A stretch of 64,000 nucleotides of DNA from CAG-390 sp045644325 (lineage in GTDB: Bacteria > Bacillota > Clostridia > Oscillospirales > CAG-272): assembly GCA_045644325.1 (NCBI GenBank), contig JAZRGT010000097.1, positions 29,607 to 93,606 on the forward strand, in the 5' to 3' direction. This document shows positions 57,885 through 64,000 of this stretch, piece by piece. The notes below the pieces were generated by a model. That model saw only the letters and a list, made by a program, of their open reading frames with translations, did no database searches and had not been told where the DNA came from. Both the position numbers and the translations under genes were made by a program. Every line of letters starts with the position of its first letter. Positions within the stretch are counted from its first letter, which is position 1.

Positions 57885-58673
57885 ATGAAACTTTTATTTC
57901 TCGGCACCGGATCGGCAAAATGTAAAAAGCTCCACGAGGATCAGATCCCCGAGGGCGCAAGAAGGTGCTCGTCGATGCTGATCGACGGCACAGTACAGCT
58001 CGACGTGCCCATTCACACCTACGATTTCCTTGAAAAGCGCGGCATCTCGCCCGCAGAGATTACGGATATCTTTCTGACTCACAGCCACGACGATCATTTC
58101 TGCAAGGAGACCTTCCTTCGCTACGCCAAGGCGGGCGACAGAAAGCTCAATTTCTATTGCAACACGGGCGCGCTTCAATATCTCGGACTCACCGAGGAGG
58201 AGATGGCGCTCGTCAATATAGTCACCTTTGAGGCTATGGAGACATTTGAGGCGGCGGGGATGACCGTCACCGCGCTCCCCTCGAACCACATTGCGGGCAA
58301 GGAGGAGCAGACGCTTCACTACGTTTTTGAAAAGAACGGACAAAAGCTCTTCTACGGTCTTGACGGCGGTTGGCTGACGGGCAAGGAATGGAGTTATCTT
58401 TACAGGACCGCTCTGCCCATCGACTGCGCGGTTTTCGATACCACCTGCGGCGAACAGCCCGGAAACTTCCGCATCGGCACACACAATACGATCCCCATGG
58501 TGCGCCTGCTCGTTGCAGCCTTTAATGAAAACGGCGTAATGCGCGAGGGCGGCACATACATTGCAAGCCATATGGGTCCCCACATCCACGGCGTTCCCGC
58601 CGAGGAGACCGCGCGCATCCTCGCAGAATTCGGCGTAACTATGGCTTACGACGGATTTGAAATTGAAATTTAA
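57885..58673 (+). CDS. Metallo-beta-lactamase fold hydrolase
   Basis: 262 aa. The first strand FLGTGSAKCKK and the metal motif THSHDDHF (HxHxDH) are intact, with further ligands SNHIAGK, D in YGLDGGW and ASHMGPH. The PhnP-like layout suggests a phosphodiesterase or a related hydrolase; the substrate is unknown. TATAGGAG precedes the ATG. Monocistronic. Confidence 0.88.
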   Translation: MKLLFLGTGSAKCKKLHEDQIPEGARRCSSMLIDGTVQLDVPIHTYDFLEKRGISPAEITDIFLTHSHDDHFCKETFLRYAKAGDRKLNFYCNTGALQYLGLTEEEMALVNIVTFEAMETFEAAGMTVTALPSNHIAGKEEQTLHYVFEKNGQKLFYGLDGGWLTGKEWSYLYRTALPIDCAVFDTTCGEQPGNFRIGTHNTIPMVRLLVAAFNENGVMREGGTYIASHMGPHIHGVPAEETARILAEFGVTMAYDGFEIEI

Positions 58674-58679
58674 TACGAA

Positions 58680-58707
58680 ATCGACCGACAGCACGCTGTC
58701 GGTCGAT
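58680..58707. terminator. Terminator between MBL and fucosidase genes
   Basis: ATCGACCGACAG-CACG-CTGTCGGTCGAT followed by CATTTTTATAA. Confidence 0.85.
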
Positions 58708-58712
58708 CATTT

Positions 58713-59918
58713 TTATAATATTTCAATCTCCAATACTATAGCCTCATCGGCAAGATCATCTACAGGGATTCCGATGATATGAAGATATGGATGCTCTGCC
58801 ACCCCCGTTTTTCCGTTGAAAAACTCGGGCAGACGCTCAAAGGAGAAGGCGAGGTCCTCACCCGTGTTCAAGAGGCGGACACGTGTCGGCTTATGCGGAA
58901 AGAACTTTATATCGACCGCAGAAGACGATACGCCGTTATAGAAATGGAAATAGAGCTTACCGTTCTTGCGGTTGACAATACAAGCATCGTGTCTGACGGA
59001 ATAGTCGAAGGGATCGCCCTCGGCGCTCTCAAGACAGCTCTCCATCCTATTATACCACCCGCCTATTCTGCGCAAACGGCGTGCATATTCATCGGTGATC
59101 TCACCGAGACCGTTCGGTCCGACGTTGAGCAGATAGCTTCCTCCCATCGACATAATGCGGTCGATCGAGGAAACAAGATGACGGTAGGAATAAAAATCCT
59201 CCTGCTCACGGTAACCCCAGCTCTGTCTGCCGAGCGAATTGCAAGCCTCGGTCATTCTTGTGAATCTTTCACCCTCCGCCGCGCGGTATTCGCGCTCGGG
59301 AGTCGAAAAATCGCCCTTGTCGAAGCCGCGGTCGTTGATAAGGATGCCCGGCTGAAGCCGTCTTGCAAGCTCATTGAGCGACGGATCCTCGATCTTCGGC
59401 GGAATATCCCAGAAGAGGGTATAGATCCTGCCGTAATTAGTCAAAAGCTCGGTTATCTGATTCTTTACGTATTCGCGATATCCCTCGGTATCGACGGTTT
59501 CCTTATCGACCGCCTTCCACTGGTGCGTGGAATAGGGATTGTAGCCGAGCGGGTGATTCCAGTCGGGGTTTGAATAGTAGAGGCCAAGCTGCATTCCGTG
59601 CTTTTCGCAGGCATCGGCAAGCATACGGAGGACGTCCTTACCGTACGGCGTATTCATCACGTTGTAGTCGGTGTACTTGGTATCCCACATACAAAAGCCG
59701 TCGTGGTGCTTTGCCGTGAAGCAGATATACTTCATTCCCGCCTCCTTGGCAAGAAGAACCCACTTTTCGGGGTCGTAATTCACGGGATTGAAGGTCTTTT
59801 GAAGTGCTTCATATCTTTCTCTGTCCCAATCGAAGCGCGCGTAGACCTGCTCTTGAATGCCTGTCTGCGCATAGATGCCCCAATGGATGAACATTCCGAA
59901 TTTATTGTCGAAGATCAT
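58713..59918 (-). CDS. Alpha-L-fucosidase-like glycoside hydrolase (GH29)
   Basis: 401 aa, no signal peptide. GMFIHWGIYAQTG, FTAKHHDGFCMWDTKYTDYNV, QLGLYYSNPDWNH, YGRIYTLFWDIPPK (the Asp in the nucleophile strand) and SMGGSYLLNVGPNGLGEI are GH29 hallmarks. It should release fucose or a related deoxysugar from oligosaccharides inside the cell. Last gene of the GH127-isomerase-GH29 operon, 5 nt after the isomerase gene. Confidence 0.88.
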   Translation of the reverse strand: MIFDNKFGMFIHWGIYAQTGIQEQVYARFDWDRERYEALQKTFNPVNYDPEKWVLLAKEAGMKYICFTAKHHDGFCMWDTKYTDYNVMNTPYGKDVLRMLADACEKHGMQLGLYYSNPDWNHPLGYNPYSTHQWKAVDKETVDTEGYREYVKNQITELLTNYGRIYTLFWDIPPKIEDPSLNELARRLQPGILINDRGFDKGDFSTPEREYRAAEGERFTRMTEACNSLGRQSWGYREQEDFYSYRHLVSSIDRIMSMGGSYLLNVGPNGLGEITDEYARRLRRIGGWYNRMESCLESAEGDPFDYSVRHDACIVNRKNGKLYFHFYNGVSSSAVDIKFFPHKPTRVRLLNTGEDLAFSFERLPEFFNGKTGVAEHPYLHIIGIPVDDLADEAIVLEIEIL

Positions 59919-59923
59919 ATCTT

Positions 59924-60697
59924 TTATCTGTATTTCGCCATAAGCGGATAAGAGTTTCTGATCGCCGTCTCAAAGTCGGGGGCGTGCTTGGATTCAAGGC
60001 TGATGCGGCTGTCGTAGCCGACCTGCTTCAGGTACGCGATCTTCGGGTCGATCTCCGCCTCGTCTCCGGGGATGGGGGTTTGTCTGTCCGCGCGGGCAAG
60101 GTGGGCGTGGACAAGAATGCCCTCTGTGCCGTCGAGCGTAGAAAGCTCCTCGCCGTTCTGCGCGTGGTGGTAAAGGTCGATCATCGCCAGCACGTTCGGA
60201 TGGTTCGTCTTTTTCACAATGTCAAGACCGTCCGCAAACGTGATGATAAAATTCGTTTCTTTGGTATTCAAGGGCTCGACGGTTACTGCAACGCCGTACT
60301 TTGCGCCGACCTCACCGCAGATACGAAGGACCTCGCAGAACTGCGCCTCCGCCTCCTCTTTTGTGTACCCTTCCCTGATGTTTCTCGCGCCCGACGAGCC
60401 GATGACGGCTACCTTCTGACCGAGCGCCGCACCGCGGGCAAAGCCCAACTCGCAGTATTCGCGGACATTTTTCCTTACCGTCTCAAAATCATCCTTCGAA
60501 TAAAGCTGAAAATCACCGCTGAAGAAGCCGTTCGTCGCTTCCATTCTGACGCCCGAAGCCTCAAGAGCGCGCTTCATTTCATCAAATTCTTCATCAGTCG
60601 CTTTTGCGATCTTTGAAAAATTACCTTCAACGTAATCATACCCCGCATCGGCAACGATGCCCCAGCGGTCATAGTTACAGCAAACACCTATTTTCAT
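59924..60697 (-). CDS. Sugar phosphate isomerase/epimerase
   Basis: 257 aa TIM barrel of the xylose isomerase-like family: KIGVCCNYDRWGIVADAGYDYVEG, VAVIGSSGARNIREGY, VTVEPLNTKETNF, AMIDLYHHAQNGE, HAHLARAD and RISLESKHAPDF give the metal-binding Glu, Asp, His and Glu. It sits between two glycosidase genes and likely processes one of their products. Confidence 0.87.
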   Translation of the reverse strand: MKIGVCCNYDRWGIVADAGYDYVEGNFSKIAKATDEEFDEMKRALEASGVRMEATNGFFSGDFQLYSKDDFETVRKNVREYCELGFARGAALGQKVAVIGSSGARNIREGYTKEEAEAQFCEVLRICGEVGAKYGVAVTVEPLNTKETNFIITFADGLDIVKKTNHPNVLAMIDLYHHAQNGEELSTLDGTEGILVHAHLARADRQTPIPGDEAEIDPKIAYLKQVGYDSRISLESKHAPDFETAIRNSYPLMAKYR

Positions 60698-60710
60698 ATT
60701 TTTAATCTCC

Positions 60711-62507
60711 TTACTCCGCGTGAAGCCAGACGATCATATCCGTTTTTTCGCGGTTTGCAAAACAGTTATACGGTATCATTTTAAGAGTCGCAGCGACCTT
60801 TTCGGGTCTGCGGGATGAATAAAGTCCGCTATCAAACGGGATCAGCCGCGTTGCGTTCACCTCGATGGTGGGAAGTCCGAATTCCGCGCTGATTTTCTCC
60901 TTATATCCGAAATCGCACGGCACGGAATACGCGTGCAGATTCTCACCGTTATCTACGCCCTCGGCGCAGTAAACGATCGGTCCGCGCATTACGCAGAGCC
61001 TCGAGCAGTCGCGTATAACCCTCGGATTCGCAAACACCGCACGGGGAGTCATATCAAAGGTAACATTGATCGCACCGCAGCTATTGTTTATAAGCGCATA
61101 GCCGTTCACGATAGTATACTCACGGTCGATCTCATATTTCTCGCACCATTCGGGAATACGGACGGCAATTTCTTCGATACCCGAGGCTTCGATTCTGATA
61201 TTACCGCTGACGGGATAATCGGTCGTCACCTTGCATACAACCTTGCCGTCCTCAAGCCTTGAGGATGCGAACTGATTGATGAAGAGGGTATCTCCGTCCA
61301 TCGCGTAAAGATACTTACCGATCGAGGGCAGGAATCTGTTGATATTCGGAGGACAGCAGGAACAGCTGAAGCACTCCACGCGCTGTGTAGGCGGAAGTCG
61401 CTTTCTGCCGCGCTCGTTGGCAAAATGCTCGACGAGATTGATCTCGAGCGGATTTTCATAAAAGAAGGAGGTACCGTCAAGCGAAAGTCCCGAAAGAAGA
61501 CCGTTATAGATCACGCGCTCGATGATATCAGCATATTTCGCATCGTTTTCAAGCGCGAGCATAGCGTGGGCGAAGAAAACGAGTCCTATAGCCGCGCAGG
61601 TCTCGGTATACGCGCCCTCATTTGGGAGATCGTAAGGGTTGGTAAACGCCTCGCCGACATAGGTCGATCCGATACCGCCCGTGACGTACATTTTTTTGAG
61701 AGTGACGTCATCCCAAAGAGCCTTGCAAGCCTTGATTAGTCCCTCATCGCCCGTCTGCGCCGCGAGATACGCCATACCCGTGTAGAGATACATCGCGCGC
61801 ACCGAATGCCCTACGGCTTCGGTCTGCTCGCGGACGGGAAGATGCGATTGATTATACGACACATTCGGCTCCGAGGTTTCGGACGAGCCGCGCGTGTCGA
61901 TGAAGAATTTAGCCATATCGAGATATTTCCGCTTGCCCGTGTGCAAATACATTCTGACGAGCGCAAGCTCGATCTCCTCGTGACCGGGAGTCTGAAACGC
62001 CGCGCTCTTCTCTTCCATAAACACGCGTGCGATATGATCCGCATACTTTTCCATACAGTCGAGCAGATCGCGCTTTCCGGTCGCTTCATCGTATGCAACA
62101 GCCGCCTCCATCAGGTGACCGGCACAATAAAGCTCGTGCTTATCTCGGTCGGTGAATCTGCTCTCGGGCGCGGCAACCGTGAAGTGGATATTGAAATATC
62201 CGTTTTCGTCCTGATGTGCCTTGATCTTTTCAACGAGGGCATCGATCCTCGCTTCAAGCTCGGGGGTCGGATGCTTTTTAATGATATAAGCCGCGCCCTC
62301 CATCCATTTTGCTACGTCGCTGTCCCAGAAAACGTGGGGCGGATTTTTGCCCTCGCCCGGGACGTAATCGAAATCAAAAGCACCTATTCTTCCGGTTTCG
62401 TAAAATCTATCGTAAACTGCGTATATGGTGCGCGCACGGTTGAGCTCCTGCTTATCAGACAGATATCCCGACGTCAGCTCCACCTTATCAAAGCCATACG
62501 CTTTCAT
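60711..62507 (-). CDS. Glycoside hydrolase family 127, beta-L-arabinofuranosidase-like
   Basis: 598 aa, no signal peptide. VELTSGYLSDKQELNRARTI start, FWDSDVAKWMEGAAY, DENGYFNIHFTV, ELYCAGHLMEAAVAYDEATGK, GSTYVGEAF and the Cys-rich active site VECFSCSCCPPNINRF, where GH127 uses a zinc-bound cysteine as nucleophile. It would remove beta-L-arabinofuranose from plant cell wall glycoproteins. First gene of its operon, with the promoter at 62547-62575. Confidence 0.9.
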   Translation of the reverse strand: MKAYGFDKVELTSGYLSDKQELNRARTIYAVYDRFYETGRIGAFDFDYVPGEGKNPPHVFWDSDVAKWMEGAAYIIKKHPTPELEARIDALVEKIKAHQDENGYFNIHFTVAAPESRFTDRDKHELYCAGHLMEAAVAYDEATGKRDLLDCMEKYADHIARVFMEEKSAAFQTPGHEEIELALVRMYLHTGKRKYLDMAKFFIDTRGSSETSEPNVSYNQSHLPVREQTEAVGHSVRAMYLYTGMAYLAAQTGDEGLIKACKALWDDVTLKKMYVTGGIGSTYVGEAFTNPYDLPNEGAYTETCAAIGLVFFAHAMLALENDAKYADIIERVIYNGLLSGLSLDGTSFFYENPLEINLVEHFANERGRKRLPPTQRVECFSCSCCPPNINRFLPSIGKYLYAMDGDTLFINQFASSRLEDGKVVCKVTTDYPVSGNIRIEASGIEEIAVRIPEWCEKYEIDREYTIVNGYALINNSCGAINVTFDMTPRAVFANPRVIRDCSRLCVMRGPIVYCAEGVDNGENLHAYSVPCDFGYKEKISAEFGLPTIEVNATRLIPFDSGLYSSRRPEKVAATLKMIPYNCFANREKTDMIVWLHAE

Positions 62508-62546
62508 AATACCTTCCTCACTTTGTACGTGAATATTATTGCATTA

Positions 62547-62575
62547 ATTATAACACAAAAACGCGGGGTTGTCAA
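62547..62575 (-). promoter_or_regulatory. Promoter of the GH127-isomerase-GH29 operon
   Basis: Minus-strand TTGACA, 17-bp spacer, TATAAT: full consensus. Confidence 0.85.
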
Positions 62576-62595
62576 CAATTAAAGCTGCGTAAAAG

Positions 62596-62637
62596 GAGCG
62601 AGCTCTTTACCGATCAAAAAACGGAAAGATCTCGCTC
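62596..62637 (-). terminator. Terminator of the PHP gene
   Basis: GAGCGAG with CTCGCTC and an inner TCTTTCCG/CGGTAAAGA stem on the minus strand, followed by CTTTT. Confidence 0.75.
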
Positions 62638-62658
62638 AAAATTATATACGGTTTAAAT

Positions 62659-63462
62659 TTACTTGATTATAAGCTTATCGTCCTCGGTAAGGCCAAGGTC
62701 CTCGATTCCTCTCTCGAACCAGGGGCGGAGGTTTTGAAGCTCGTTTCCGGTATGCGCGTCGCTTCCGCAATAGAATTTGCATCCCTCCGACTTCGCGATG
62801 AAGTAGGGACGAAGAAGCGCATCGCGCTCGCTGTCCTTATATCGCATATCGCAGGCGTTCAGTTCGATTCCCATACCGACCTTCGCCGCCTTTTCAAAAA
62901 CGCGGTGCATTTCGTACTCGGGGATCGCATTCACGGTCGCAACGAGCTTTTCGCGGTCGCCCTTCCAGATGAGGGGGCAGGTCATATGCGCGAGACCGAT
63001 CTTGTGGAAGGGCAGATCCATAGCGAGGAGCGCGTCGATGCGCTTTACCCACCATTCTGCGCGTGTCTCGGGCGAGGCAAGCATTTCCTCGGTCATCGTG
63101 AAGTTAGTCATATGAAAATGAGTAGTGGGAACGACGATGAAGTCAAGCTCCTCCATACGCTCGCGCGAGCAGCCGAGAGTGAGATTTTTGTCCATATCGC
63201 TCTCGCATCCGAAGAGAAAACGAATCCCCTCGCTCTGCGGGAGCGGTTTGGATTGAGAAATATGGGGATAATCCTGCTTTGAATACCATTTCGATGCGCC
63301 CTCGACTCGCTCATCCCAGAAGTGGTCGGTGAGGACTATAGTGTGAAGACCTTCACGCTCGGCATACCGAAGGATCTGCTCGGGGCTCTGCTCGGGATCG
63401 TGTGAGCAGGATGAAAGTCGGGAATGGATATGAAAATCGTGGTCATAAGTAAATTTCTTCAT
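62659..63462 (-). CDS. PHP-domain phosphatase (histidinol-phosphatase-like)
   Basis: 267 aa. Metal motifs of the PHP family: DHDFHIHSRLSSCSHD (HxH), IVLTDHFWDE, FGCESDM, THFHMTNF, IGLAHMTC, ELNACDMR and YCGSDAHTG. It would hydrolyse a phosphomonoester or similar; a link to histidine synthesis cannot be shown, as no his genes are near. GAGGAG lies ~11 nt upstream of the ATG. Confidence 0.87.
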   Translation of the reverse strand: MKKFTYDHDFHIHSRLSSCSHDPEQSPEQILRYAEREGLHTIVLTDHFWDERVEGASKWYSKQDYPHISQSKPLPQSEGIRFLFGCESDMDKNLTLGCSRERMEELDFIVVPTTHFHMTNFTMTEEMLASPETRAEWWVKRIDALLAMDLPFHKIGLAHMTCPLIWKGDREKLVATVNAIPEYEMHRVFEKAAKVGMGIELNACDMRYKDSERDALLRPYFIAKSEGCKFYCGSDAHTGNELQNLRPWFERGIEDLGLTEDDKLIIK

Positions 63463-63497
63463 CGGGGACAGTGCTCCTCTCGAATTGCTTTTTGGTT

Positions 63498-63526
63498 ATT
63501 ATAGCATATATTACCGGGAATTGCAA
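63498..63526 (-). promoter_or_regulatory. Promoter of the PHP gene
   Basis: Minus-strand TTGCAA, 17-bp spacer, TATAAT. The gap 63463-64000 further holds two hairpin arrays and a partial tRNA. Confidence 0.7.
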
Positions 63527-63611
63527 GGGGGAAAAGGGGAAGGAAGTGAAATATTCGGCTTGATTCAAATGTGAAGTTGAATTCACCTATTAACATTGAA
63601 AAAACGGCGGC

Positions 63612-63671
63612 TATCATCAAGGCGCAGCAGATACACGCTTCGCGTGATGATATACCAAGCCTGCGGCTTGG
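63612..63671. repeat. GATGATATAC hairpin array 2 (short)
   Basis: Partial TATCATC at 63612, ATACACGC-TTC-GCGT, unit GATGATATAC at 63646-63655, then CCAAGCC-TGC-GGCTTGG (63655-63671), and a hairpin ACCATCGC-AAA-GCGATGGT (63680-63698) with A/T flanks. Confidence 0.8.
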
Positions 63672-63755
63672 ATAAAAAAACCATCGCAAAGCGATGGTTT
63701 TTTAGGTTATCGGACTTGTTTGAGATGATAACATAATATTTTCACACAAAAAAAT

Positions 63756-63922
63756 CAACGGCGAAGCCGTTGTATATCATCAATTCCGAAGGAATTGTAT
63801 ATCATCCAGACGAAGTCTTGTATATCATCAAGCCGCAGAAATACACGCTCCGTGTGATGATATACGCCTTCGGCGATGATATACACGCTGTCGCGTGATG
63901 ATATACCAAGCCTGCGGCTTGG
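63756..63922. repeat. GATGATATAC hairpin array 3 (six units)
   Basis: Three inverted units (GTATATCATC at 63772, 63797, 63820) then three direct units (GATGATATAC at 63856, 63875, 63897). Hairpins between units: CAACGGC-GAA-GCCGTTG, CAATTCC-GAA-GGAATTG, CAGAC-GAA-GTCTTG, ACACG-CTC-CGTGT, GCC-TTC-GGC, ACGC-TGTC-GCGT, CCAAGCC-TGC-GGCTTGG. Confidence 0.85.
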
Positions 63923-63929
63923 ATAAACA

Positions 63930-63963
63930 AAAAGGAACTTTTGTTTTACAAAAGTTCCTTTTT
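63930..63963 (-). terminator. Terminator of the tRNA gene
   Basis: AAAAAGGAACTTTTG / CAAAAGTTCCTTTTT hairpin directly after the tRNA 3' end (minus strand). Confidence 0.75.
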
Positions 63964-63965
63964 GT

Positions 63966-64000
63966 TGGTGCGGGTGACAGGACTTGAACCTGCACGAATT
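63966..64000 (-). tRNA. tRNA, 3' part (partial at window edge), probably tRNA-Leu
   Basis: On the minus strand the sequence reads ...GCAGG-TTCAAGT-CCTGT-CACCCGC-A-CCA: a complete 5-bp T-stem with its 7-nt loop, the 3' acceptor strand, discriminator A and encoded CCA. The acceptor CACCCGC implies a GCGGGTG 5' end, and the AATTCGT before the T-arm fits the end of a long variable arm, both usual for tRNA-Leu. The anticodon is outside the window. Confidence 0.7.

Noticed and set aside
63756..63922. CRISPR array
   Set aside because: The repeat is only 10 bp, units change orientation, the spacers are tiny hairpins, and no cas gene is present.

Overview
This window looks like a chromosomal segment of an uncultured, probably gut-associated Bacillota (class Clostridia, Oscillospirales/Christensenellales-like). 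The grounds are sigma-A type promoters (TTGACA-17-TATAAT) and strong AGGAGG ribosome sites, many short-lipobox lipoproteins, MalFGK/Ugp-type sugar uptake genes, Clostridia-typical families (DUF1292, DUF975, DUF4956/VTC, Cthe_2159-like, GHL10) and intrinsic terminators nearly everywhere. There is no transposase, phage or CRISPR locus; the genus cannot be fixed from sequence alone.

Layout. 1-2218: end of trpS, then rimO and pgsA. 2219-6045: two near-duplicate XRE regulators with copied upstream regions; the first heads an operon with a small protein and an ABC exporter. 6139-13282: enolase; a GDSL hydrolase / PPi-phosphofructokinase / DUF4886 / SDR operon; a wall- or membrane-anchored GHL10 hydrolase. 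13283-13685: a hairpin array and a 6S-like RNA candidate. 13686-18292: DUF1292, hemW, lepA, a SLOG-type protein and a tandem-HTH regulator. 18474-25568: a surface protein / DUF4956 / VTC-domain operon, ATP-phosphofructokinase, cinA, mscS. 25709-33020: radical SAM protein, phosphodiesterase-like protein, isomerase, orphan solute-binding lipoprotein, tyrS and a small membrane protein. 33181-42669: SGNH hydrolase, then a minus-strand operon of RDD protein, Ugp-like ATPase, two permeases, solute-binding lipoprotein, secreted thermonuclease and a tandem OB-fold lipoprotein. 42896-48550: FAD protein, membrane protein and two lipoproteins, one with sialyltransferase-like motifs. 48580-56839: an attenuated, complete shikimate / phenylalanine / tyrosine operon. 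57152-63462: DUF975, MBL hydrolase, a fucosidase / isomerase / arabinofuranosidase locus, PHP phosphatase. 63463-64000: two hairpin arrays and the 3' part of a tRNA (probably Leu).

How genes work together. The aromatic operon holds every step from DAHP synthesis to phenylpyruvate and hydroxyphenylpyruvate (AroE and AroK fused). It is preceded by a 26-codon leader peptide containing Phe-Tyr-Tyr-Tyr-Phe and by mutually exclusive antiterminator and terminator hairpins, so it should be controlled by ribosome-mediated attenuation. The RDD-Ugp-nuclease operon suggests that extracellular nucleic acid breakdown is coupled to uptake of a phosphorylated or sugar product.

The most unusual layer is non-coding. 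At least five dispersed families of hairpin-forming elements sit at gene 3' ends, and several keep an invariant loop while their stems change in a compensatory way. Two long ORFs antisense to real genes and many shorter ones were judged shadows of codon bias.
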